Shown one piece after another: positions 27,601 through 39,600 of a stretch of 64,000 bases of DNA. The translations under genes were made by a program, and so were the position numbers. A model generated the notes under the pieces. It was given only the letters and a program-made list of their open reading frames with translations. It searched no databases and had not been told where the DNA came from. Source of the DNA: Callipepla californica brunnescens (lineage: Eukaryota; Chordata; Aves; Galliformes; Odontophoridae). Each line of letters opens with the position of its first letter. The first letter of the stretch is position 1. The DNA lies in the NCBI GenBank assembly GCA_023055505.1, contig JALIRH010000004.1:9481368-9545367 (forward strand). Reading direction: 5' to 3'.

Positions 27601-30600
27601 TGAGCCTCACTGCTCCCTCAGTGAAAAATTTCAAAAGGGCATCTTACAGAAAAGTGGTACTTACTACAGGAGAAAATAGGACAACAGCCATCCTCTGATA
27701 TAGCTACCACTGGCTGGAAACCTAAGTCGCATGCTGTCTTGTTGATAACACAGGTTTTTATATCACATTCTGCAATGAACAGTGGAGATAAAGTAAGCAA
27801 GACCATCCTGTTCAGGGGTTTTATTTGCAGCCTAAAGCTTGAACATCCACAAAATAAGTGATTCTCAAACCAAACATCTTTGGAGGTTGGGATTTGTTCA
27901 GGTTAAGTTTCTTGAAGCTTGATCTACTGTAAAGCTCTTTTATCAGCAAACAGTTCTAGCCCATGTTTCTCTTCCCCCACTGGATGTCATTTCTAACAAA
28001 ATACACGTGCTCATCTCAGAGAAAAAGAGAAATGACGGAGAAAACCTTTAGATTGAAAGCAAAGGAGTTAGAGTGAAAAAAACCCAACAAAAAACAAAGA
28101 GGCAGTGGTTGAGGGACAGAGACAGAAAAACAGGAAGATGCAAGGCAGAGCACCCTGCTCTGAGCAGTGCCCACAGGACATCCGAAGGAGCCCTATGGAT
28201 CTTTCTTTGGGAGTATGAAGAAATGAGGAAGAAGGAAATCTCTCAATACTGCCAGGATCCCTTATCCTGCAGCCTCCTATGGATGTTAGGAATGAATGTC
28301 TGGGGTCTGAGTAGACTTATGAGGAGGAAGAATCTAGTAGGTCATAGCACTAGTTTAGAATACAAGCTGAACCAAAGGAGATCTCTGACAGCAAGAGTAA
28401 AAATGACTACTCCAGTGTGCTTATTTGAATCTGCTAGCTCACCACAAGGCACACAATGCCAATTGATGACATGACAGCACATTAATCATTGACGTACCAC
28501 AGACTGTCTCTGTGCAGCATGGATCATCCAGACGTGGTTTTATTTTGCGTACAAAGCCCTCTTTGGTGCAGTTGATAGGTGGGGATTTAGCACAAGGGCG
28601 GGGGAAGCAAGAGATATTCAAGGTCTCTTCATCACATGTACAGTATTGACAGTCATGCTCCCAAGCCTCTCTAGGCTGTGAAAACAATAGAGATAGTCAT
28701 TAGAGAAAAAAAACTAGAAGCATTAGATGAATGAATGAATGCCTGCCTGCTATGATGCATGGTCTGGGTTGCCCTATTCCTATATGCAGGAAAATTAGAG
28801 TTCAAATTCCAGAGGAAGAGAAGAAAAGATACTCCCTGCCACTTTCCTTTGTAGATTTACATATTACCAGATGGGAAATGCAATGCTTCTACCAGAAAAG
28901 TGATTCCCACAAACTGCTAGTTCTGTTTCCATATCTCTAGTAATTAATGAAGTTCTAGACACAACAAAATCTGCTGCTTTCTTTTAGTATAAAGTTAGCA
29001 TTAAAGTTAGCATTTTCCTTTTCCTTACCTGTTTTATTGATCCATCTTGTGCAGTGCAACCTATCAAACAAATTAGATTCCGTTACTGATTACTGAACCG
29101 GGGAAAACAACAGAAGGAGCAGGACAGGAATAGGAGGTTCTTTAAATCCAGAAATGGACACAAAGAGAAGGATTAAGTGTGCAAATTCACAGGTTATGTA
29201 GTCAAAACAACTTAAATATCCCTGTCTTTGATCTCTCAAACGTTTCACTTGATATGTAAAAGTAGGAGGAAACTGTTGATCAGAAGCATTTCCAGCCTAG
29301 CTAGAAAGGGTCTGTATGAAGGCCTCCCCCATTTCTTCTGTACCCAGAACCCTTATGTGGGCTTCTACACAGGGTCTTATCACCTCGCCTCATCCCACTT
29401 TCTGCATTACTTCTTACCGCAGACAGAAACACAAATTCCATCATGATCATTCAGCAGAATATTTCCATCAGGGCAGTAACATCCCTCAACAAACACTGGT
29501 GTGCTGTTTTGGGAGGGGGGGGTGTCCTTAACGACTTCTCTGCACAATTAAAATATAAACAGAAATGAATGAGAGACAGAAATGTGCACAGGGACAAGCA
29601 GACACCTAAAACCCAAGGGAGTGCTATTTTTGAGCCTTCCTTGGCACTTTTCAAGTTGTGGACCTTTGCCATAGGAAATGACTCACCTGCTGAAGCAAGT
29701 GTTTCTTTTTGCTTCCCCGCATGGCTTGTAGACCTGATCCCGAGCACAGGTGGCCTCTATAGAGCATCACAACACAGGGGTTAGAAAGCCCAGGACCACT
29801 CGTACCCTTCAGTGCATGATGGACAGGCAGCCAACACGGCCCAAGCTCCTGCCCAGTGAGGGGTCCCTGCATCTTCAGCAAGAGGAACCTCATACATTCT
29901 GTGTGCTTGCAACAGCACCAGCGGTGCTCACTCAGAACCCGAGCAGTGAGAAGCTGTGCATTGCCATCTAGTGATGAAGTTGTAGCTAAAACGAAGGAGG
30001 TAAAGCAAGAAATGTCCCAACCCACTCCTCTGTGAGCTTCTCGGGAGAGCCCATGGACCTGATTCCCACTTGTTTTGCACTATTTCTACACTGCAGTTTT
30101 TTATTTTTACTTTTTTCAATTTGTCCCCATTTTTCTCAGGTCCTGAGCAGCTAAAGAACTATTGATAAGGAGGAATAGAAATGGTTATGTAGGTTAGGAA
30201 AGATCAGATGGGAGCCACTTCTCCATCAGGTCTTTTCCAGGCTTACCGCACTGCCCGCTCGCCTGCCCCCTCCAGTCCACACAGACCCCATGGAGCCCGC
30301 ACAAGGCTGCATATGTCTGCAAGCTCTGGCACTCTGTGCTTGCGTGCTGCTGCGAGCACCTGCTGGCCACACATGCCTCGTAGTAGGGCTGCGGGGGGAC
30401 CACGTGGTGGCACCCAGTCAGGTTCCTTTGCAAAGGAAGGAAACAGATAGAGCATTTCACTTCCTTGGACTACTTGGGTTAGAATTCAACTCATATCTGA
30501 ACTGATCCCCACTCAGAGAAAGCATCAAGGGAAAACTACAAAGACAAGTTGCTGTGATTGGCAGTACACGTTCATTGAATGGTGGGGCACTGGCACAGGC

Positions 30601-33600
30601 TGCCCAGGGAGGTGGTGGAGTCATCATCCCTGGAGGAGTTGAAGAACTCTGGAGATGTAGCACTGAGGGACATGGCTCAGTGAACAATACTGCTGGTAGG
30701 TGGTTGGACTAGATGATTTTAGAGGTCTTTTCCACCATCAATGATTCTATGGCTTAAGTAAGAGTGAGCTTTACCTCCCATTCTCTACAGTGTTTTGAAA
30801 CAAAGCAATTTTACATTGGACTGTGATGTGCAAAGAAGAGTCTTCTGAGCAGCTCATGACTGTAGTTTTTATACATTAACGTTCCAATATCATCACGGTT
30901 GGAAATCCTGTTTTAAATCACCACACTATTTAAAAAACAGACATATACACTTGCCTGCTCTATTCTGACTGTATTCCTTTTCATCTAGAGCATTCAGATA
31001 GATGCTGAGCATTAGCCAGTTTCTTATTAACTTAGCAAGAAATGACAGGCAGAGTGCCAAGCAGCAGACACAGTTAAGGGAGGTCTGATGCTGCTGCAGC
31101 TGAAAAACACCTGCCAAACTCGGGAACATTCACACATCAGTTCACTGCTCAGTTTTTCAAGGTACCCTAGAACTCATTTTCATTGTGTCCTATAAGCAAC
31201 TTACCCAAGTCACATAGTTAAGCACAAAATTATCTTATGGACTTACTATTTGGCCTCTTTGGAAGTTATCTTACCAGATGATCTGACACAGCTCAGAAGG
31301 CTCGCAGTGCTGATAATTTTCAATCTTAGCTGCTTCTGAGACACTTGGATTACAGTATCTGTTGGTAGAAACAGGGACTTTCCAATCTAATGCCATCTCT
31401 TTGAAGGACTCAGTGACTTCACTGTTCCTCTTCATAGCATCATCAGACTTCTGGTTGGTACATGTACCTGGTTGTAAAATATAAGCAAAACACCAGTTCA
31501 AGGTTGTTTGATCTGTGTAACAGAAATCACTGGAGTTGTAAAAATTTAGGGACATTTACACGGGGACAAGAGAAAGAAGGAGGAAAATGTATTGCATTCT
31601 TTACTGTCACCTGATGAGTACACTCACCACACAGTCCCATGGTATTGTTATAATACTTTCCAAAAGGGAGTTTTATGTAAAATGCAAGTCGACTGTAAGA
31701 GACATAAACTTCTAATTCAGGTATTTCAACTATGATGTAAAGGCCAGAACTGGTTATCCTGATACCGTTCTTGGAAATGTCTGGAATAACTTTCTTATCA
31801 TTAAATAAAACCTGAAAAAAAGAGAAACAAAAGATCTCTATGGACATTCTTCTGCTGAATAAGATACACAGTTCGTGTAACTCACAAGAGCACAAATTCA
31901 GCTCTCTCAGGTGCACAAAATGGAATCTGAAAAAGGCAACCCTTTAGGCAGTTCCTGATTATTTTTCCTTTTTAATATGTTGTAATTTGCACCTAAATAC
32001 TTACATCAGGACGAAAAACAAAATATCTTTAAATTGTGTGATGATTTCAAACTTTTGGAGCATGCAAAGTTTTGCAAAGTTTTTTGAGAAAAAAAAAAGA
32101 GAGAGCAAGGAGGCAATTTAACTGCATTTCCTACAGTTCTATTTTTCTCAGGGTTCATCCTTTGACATGGCACTAGAGTAATGGACTAGAGCAAAGTAAT
32201 GAGAGCTCATTTTAACAAAATACTTTACCAAATTTGTTTCTTTTCCATGTTCCTTCGCTTGCGTCAGAATAACAAGAGAATTGGAGTGAAAAATGAGGAG
32301 GGACATTGAACATACTGCTCCATCTGTGGTACCACAATAGTAGTTGTCTATGTGAATCCAGAACTTTTGAGAGTTGGGCTGAATTAACTCCACGAGGACG
32401 TATGTGCAGTTTTCTTTAAAGTGATAATACGTTCCATCAAAAGTCACATAATGCTCATTTCCCCACCCACTGCAAATACCTGGAAGACATAAACACTTCA
32501 AGTTTAGTTTCTCAGCTTCAAGATGGTTTTAGTTCTCTTAATCTCTTTCTGCAAGATCTGAAAAGACTAGTTTGGTGAAGAAAAGCAAGCACAGTTTTAT
32601 CTACTCTTAATACCTATTGTTTAAGGTGGGAATTCTGCTCCATTCCACCCTACTGAATCAGTACAAACATAATACAGATGTGGACCACATAGATTCATCT
32701 TGCTCAAGGCCCAGCTGAATGTAACCAAAATTTCACAAATTCACTTGTCACAGTACTTACACTGGCACTCGAAGACTTCACAGCAACCGGTTTCATCATG
32801 GTGTTTCGTGAATGGGAAACCATTTACACAGAGTTTCAGCTGCTGAGGAGGGCAAGTGATGCTGGACAGTTTAATATTATTTTCTTCTCCCAAGCAAGTG
32901 GCAATCTGGCAGTTTCCAAAGTTCCATGATTCGTTAAACTATTGACAGATTAGAAGAGAGATGGAGAAGAACATAGCAAAGTAATGTAACAATCACATGC
33001 ACCAACCACACTCCCTCAGATCCCTATCTGGTATGGCATTATTTACTATTCACTCTTTCTCTGCAAAGAAGAAAATTTGAAGCATATAGCAACCAGTACA
33101 GCTTTGAAATCATCATTTCTACAACATTTTGTGCATGTCTCAAGAATAAAGTCTGGACTGCTTCTGAGAGTGTGATGTGGCTAGATGTGGCTTCCTAGCT
33201 GTTCTTTAGCTCAGGTAACTCTGCCTGCCTACAGTGCTCTAGCTGAAGAACCATATCTTCTTTCAAGTCTCTCACCCTTCTGGGAGGAACGAGCCCAAGA
33301 CAGTCGCTCACAGGAGCCAGTGTGGTAGCAGGAACTAGGTGTGTTGCACTGGGAGCAGCTGTTGGTGGACAGGCTTCAGAGTTTGGTTCACAGGTCTCGA
33401 GGGTCTCAGTTTGAACGACTTTACACTCTGCCCAAATTAATTCAATCTGGCATGATGCATTGCAAACGGAGTAAGCACAATGACCTGATATATTCATTGG
33501 CAGAGAAACGTTTTCTCCTGTAAGGCCAAAACCAAACAGTTAGCACTGAATTGCCCTTGAAACTGGTAAATGTTTGCTGTGAACCCTCAAGGTCTATGGA

Positions 33601-36600
33601 TCACAGGTCGGACACATACTCAGCCCTGCATGGAAGTAACTAGGTCTGCCTGCACCTGATGGCCGCATTCAGTGTGTCTGTCTGCAGATCCTTGAACCTA
33701 AGAACTGAATCAGGTCTCAATTCATTCAAATGGAAAAGGCTGAGGGAATGTCACAGGTGGCAATTCTGCATTTCTTCATCTCTTCAGAAAGTACACTGGT
33801 GGGAATTGAATATGAGGCCAAAAAGTGAGAATATTGAGTGTATAACTGAGTGCATCTGGTCTTCACCGAGACCATGATAATACACGTTCAGGAGCTATGA
33901 AGAGATGAAGAGGAGCCTTCTCTCCTGTAACTTTGGAATAGGAATGTGGATTACAAACCTGAATCCCTGTGGGATCCAGGGCTTGTGCTGGAGTACATTA
34001 AAGTTAACATCTAACATAAGCTTTCTTACACCGGGGGTATCCAAACCAGGACTGTGTTACAGGATGCAGGTAAAAAGCAGTTTTGGAGGTGTTAGTTACA
34101 ATTCACAGATGTAACAACTTCTGATAATGTGTAATTTGCAGCAGGCTGAATCATCAGGTGCTGGAGCACATTTATCTAACAGTACATCTTCCCACATCAG
34201 TGGTGCAGAAAAAAATAAATTGCTTGGTTTCTCACCCATTTGTATCAATTGTCCATTGTCAGTGCAGAAACAGGGAGTGGCTACTGTTGATAACAGTGGT
34301 GCAGATGTTACAGGTTTTAGAAGTTGTTCTGCAGGAAATTAAACCAATTAATATCCAAAGCCTCAGCTACTCTATATTCAAGTTCAATGGCATATCACAA
34401 TCTCTACATTTACAAGAGAAGGAAGAAAATCATTATTATACCTCCACCACATTCTGTACAGGTTCACACTAAAAACATTCCCTGTATTTTAATAGCCCCC
34501 ATATACACACACTGTATGCTACTAGGGTAATGCACACACTCCTCCAGGTGTGTGCATCAGGTATCTTTATGTCTCTATACTCTCTTCTGTATAGAGAGTA
34601 AGCCTCCTTTCCACTGTCTCTTATTTTATTCCCAAGTCTTCTTGACTTTCTAATCCCATAGGACTTCACCTGACTTTGGAGAGGTGACTTCCAGTGGCAC
34701 ACCATTTTGTTCTGGAAAGGCTAGTTGTGAAGAATCTGTTGATTTAAATACAGATGGAACATTTAAACATTAAGAGGCCACCATGTACTGTACTCTAAAT
34801 AGTTCTTTTCTAGCTATTACAGCATTATATGTCTTATTCTAGATGTTACCACATATAGTAAACAGGAAACAAATAAGCTTACCATCAAGTCTTCAGTTCA
34901 TCCACTCACTTAACAGAGAAGCTCTGTGTCAGTTTTGATTGCCTTATTTTGTACAATTTGCTACCAAAGGATAATAACTTTTTAATCACTGATTTTTTTT
35001 ATTTGTTTATTAGGCCATAATCATGGCACAGCTTCATCTTCTGATCTTATTATTTTTATTTTCTGTTTATTCTGTCCCCTTTGCTCTGCAACTTGTATTT
35101 TGTGAAGAGATGAAACCACAAGGTAACTCTATTTTCTTGTTCCAACGAGTCATTGGAGGCTGACTTAATCCAATGTAGAAAACAGTACAGTAAGATCAAT
35201 AGTGTGAAATAACAGGTGATGAGAAGGAGGAAAACAAGGTTTAGAACTATGAAATTTTGAGAATAAAAACAGCAGAGTGCCAGTTGTGGAAGCTGTGTTG
35301 AAAAATGGCTGAAACTCTCTATCTTTACTATGACTGTAAGGATTTTAAAAATTACACAAGATTACAGATTTGATAAAACCACCACCCAGCCTCATAGAAA
35401 TGTAGTACCTTGTGCTGGTGCCGATGGTGTACTGCATGGGATGGATGTTTTAACGATCACTCCGTTAGGGCCACAGAAAGCATTACCACACTTAGTCCCA
35501 TCTGTTTGGCTGTATATAGTCTGATTTAATGAGTAGGTCTTCCCATTGTAGCAACAAAGGCAATCTGAGGTAACAAAAGAGTAAATAGTGTTGTACCAGA
35601 GAACACTGCCTCATAACATAAATATAAATGAGAAAAAAATCTTACCCAGGATTTACAGTTCTGTAGCTCATATATGCAAAAGTTAATTACTTGCCTGAAA
35701 AACATTCTGTTTCTGCTTGAGAAGTTGCACTGGGAGACTACCTCATTTTTTTAGTGAATTGGAATTTTTTTGTTGCTGGTTTTTCTTGGAGTCAGCTTAT
35801 TGGCTGGTGGAAGTATCAGAACTGGCACTGTCCTTGTCCCACCCAGAGCACAGGGATATTCCCCCTTGGCAGGGAACATGGCTGGGACTACTGCTTTGAT
35901 ACTGGTAAGACACTGGTGCATCCACTACCACTAGTGAGGAGCACGCAGCAAGAAACAACTTCATTTAAGTATATAAGAAACGCTGCAATTTTTTGAGAAT
36001 GTGTACTCAGGAAGCACAAGGAGATGTATCTGCATTTCTGTAAAAAAACTCAGCAGCATTGAAGGAGTGTTGTTAACTGAGACACCTTACATTTTGAGGA
36101 TGTGGCTTCTCCTATACATGGGAATGAACTCTTAAGCAAGTGTGTCCCTGAGGCACATAAGGCTGCTCTTAAGCTAGCTGTCTAGGCTCCTTACATAGTT
36201 AGAGGATAGAAAATAGCACCTCTAGAAGATTAATCAACAGGTGATGTTGGGTTGTTCCAGTCTTATTATCACTCAAGGAAAGGTGGGCACATATTACCTT
36301 TGGAGTCTGCAGTACACAGCTTCTCCTCAGAATCGCTGAAAGTAAAGACGAGAGAAGACTTGTTTTATTGACTTGAATCAGTATGTGGAACTGTGTGTGA
36401 AATGGTTTCTGTCTGCAGACAGTATCTGCTTCCACAAAGAAGCCTGCTGCTTAAGGTGTTGATGGTGGTTTCTGACATGATTTCCTGTGAGCATACAGTG
36501 CATAGCTTTCCAGTAATATTGTATCTTCCTTTGATCAAGTGACCTACCATGAAGTGCAGTCAGGGAGGGAGACGCACTCTCTCCTCTCCTCATCAAAATA

Positions 36601-39600
36601 TGGCTCGTCAGGGCTACACTCTGGGTAACAGCCTGGAAAGTTCAAGCAAACAAAACATCTTTAGTCTGCTTCACGTAGATTTAAGGCGATCACATGAACA
36701 CCTCTATCAGATGCAGACTTTATCCCAATCTGACTGTGATCCAGTATGAATATTCTTCATTTTGCCATTTTCCATGTCCTCTTTTTCCCCTCTCCTCTGA
36801 AAGTTTTAATTAACTCTGTCAACAGACGATTGTTCTTCACAAATTTAGACTGAGTGACCTTGTATCTCTGCCCAGTTTGAACGTAACACATACATTCTCC
36901 TACAAATGGCACTATTCCATGAGGAGTGAGCCCCAGGCAAGGCATGGTCAGTGAGTTTCTAGGGCAAATGAGATATTATGCTGTGGTAAGACAGGAATCT
37001 TGATGCTGAAGGCATTTAAAATCAGATAGATCTTCAACAAACTGCATCAAAGTCAAGGAAGAATTACCTTCTAAACTGTTCAGTATGTTTCCACATTTTC
37101 CTTGTGGGTTCCTGCAGGTCTTTAGACAAGGTGCTCCACAGGGTTTATAGAACCACTCATGTTTGTCAGGTGGATTGTAGTAATCACAGAACATAGCTGG
37201 AACAGAAGGGGGAAAAAAAACAGACCTCTGAGTCTCAGGCACTGGGAAGGGTTTTTTTTCTGATTTTTGCAAACAAGATCTTACTAAGTCACAAACATGT
37301 CGAGACATCAGAATTCTGCTCTTCTTTCTCTCCTGTGTTGCCAAGCTCTTGCACTCTTTTCTGTGTGCATTTCCAGTGTAATACTTACGGCAGATGGCTG
37401 GCGTTCTCCAGTTGATACAGACACCAGCTGTGCTACAGCTTCTTGCATAAGCAGCTACTGAAGTACAAAAGCACTCACAGTCCCCTACACTGTCACAGCC
37501 ACAGAAGTCAGAGACACAAGATTCATAATATGGTATTGGATTCACCTGTGAAAATACCAACAGATCTGTTATTACAGCTGTACCTCTTGCTCCACGTTGT
37601 AATAAAAGGGCTCTGAATTTCTGCTATCCCTGGCAGTTTCTTCGACAGAACTGTCTGTGACAGTCTGGGCTTGTCATGACAGAGCTAGGATATATGACAA
37701 GAGGTACTTTTCTATTTTCACCTGTCTGGTAGGCTTGGACTTCAAATCTTCTCTTTCTTATTTGTGTACTGGCATTTACAATCATGTGTCTTTCCAGGTG
37801 TAATTTCTGCAGGATTAAACTACCTGGCTTTGGGTTCACACAGCTACACAGTCCCTGCGCTTTCTAATTGACAGATTGAGATGGAGTATAAAATGAAATT
37901 ATATTTCCACTGAACTTCACATTTTGTGTGTTTTAACCTGTGTCAGCATGAGCTAACCAAGGAAATCAGGCCAAGTTCACTCCTTAAGCGACTCATTAAA
38001 CTGCACTGAAGCCTCACATAGGCATTCGTATTAAGAATTAGCACCTCTGTTTCAGTTTAAAGTAATTTGACGTGTCTAAAATAAACAAAATAATTTATTT
38101 CTGTTGGTAATTTGAATAAACTTTCCCAAGGATACTCATAAAAACAGCCCTATGCTGTTATCTCTAGATGTTATAAACTGATAGCCAGCTTTTTCCATCT
38201 GGTAGCCAACTATTATCCTCTTTGTCCTTGATTACTCAGAACAGGCACCGCTGTTTCCCCAGTGCCATACAACAGGATTTAACTGCCACAGCAGTAAGGG
38301 GAGGTTTTGAGAGAGGTAGCCCCTGTTCTCAAGGATGTTGTGTAATAGCCTTTAATAGTAACAATTCATGCATTAATGTGCTGCATAATAGCATCAAATA
38401 CTGGGCGTGAAAGTACTGATGATGGGAGAACAAAATTACCTTACTGTGGCATGCTTCAAAGACACTACTCTTAATGATGCTGCAGTGCTTCTGTCCCAAG
38501 GCAGATTTGAAAGGCTGATCAGCACAGAGGTCAGTCACGTTGATATTTGAGCAGGTGCTTGTTATTTTCCAGCTGTTTCCAAACTCCTGGATGCTCATTT
38601 CCACTGACTGCCCTCTGGTTGTGAAGTCATTCCTTGAGCGGCCGTCAAAGTCCCCACAAAGGCCACAGACTTTTCCCTTAGTAATGTGCAGTAAATGGTT
38701 TGGTTATTTTAAGTGTAGCCCACTCTTTGACAGAAATAAACTACAGAACACGTCGAGGAAAAATAGCTGCGAATTTCTAAACAGACACCAAAATATGTTT
38801 TAGAAAAAGCTGTACTGGAAGTGACAAGATCACTCTTTTAGCCCACAAATACTGCAAAATGTCTGGTTTTACTTTTGGCTCCCAGTATTTTGAAGCATTT
38901 CATACCAACTGAATGATGACACAGAACACAAGGCACGGACCACTTGCTGCTTCTTGCCCACAGGACTGAACACTTCTCAAGCCCTGAATTTCAAACTGAG
39001 GTTTCAGTTCTGGGTGTCCGATTTTGAGTTTGAAATTGTAACTCAGTCTGTTCGGCACCTACCTGGAAAGATGGTGTCACGTGAACAACAACTGTTGTCT
39101 TCTGGTCCCACATGAAGCTCATCCCTTGAGTTGTTTCAATCACAATATAACCTCCTCTGAGATCCACCTTATAATTCTTCTCAGCTTCTGGATTGGTGGC
39201 TATCTCCTGAATTCTTCCTTCCAAAAGCCTGATTTCACTGCTCTGCAGGGGTCAAATATGTTGCATGGAAGGAAACCAAATAGAAAACTTAGGGTAGCAG
39301 TTCTGATATTCTGTTTCTTGTCTTTCATCTCACTTTTTCCATAGTTCTTGCACTACATCTTGGCCTATCCCAGGACACGTGAGCCACAGACAAGACCCAT
39401 TGAGTTCAATGGGAAACATCTGCCCATGCATGACAAGTCTTACTTCATGTTCACATAAATTGTCCTCGTTCTAGATGAAATCTATTTTGCTGGCACAACA
39501 GCTCCTGAGTGCACAGGTAATGGGGCATGGCGGAACACTCCTTGTCACGCCACTTTCTTTCACCCTACCCTCACCCCCCACTCTGAGATAAATTTCTTTG

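Noticed and set aside
30570..30755. Possible exon sequence in intron 34
   Set aside because: It is a CR1 fragment, and exon 34 joins exon 35 in frame without it.
33659..34114. Two plus-strand frames as possible mucin repeat remnants
   Set aside because: They are on the wrong strand and have no Ser/Thr/Pro repeat; the minus strand here is intronic.
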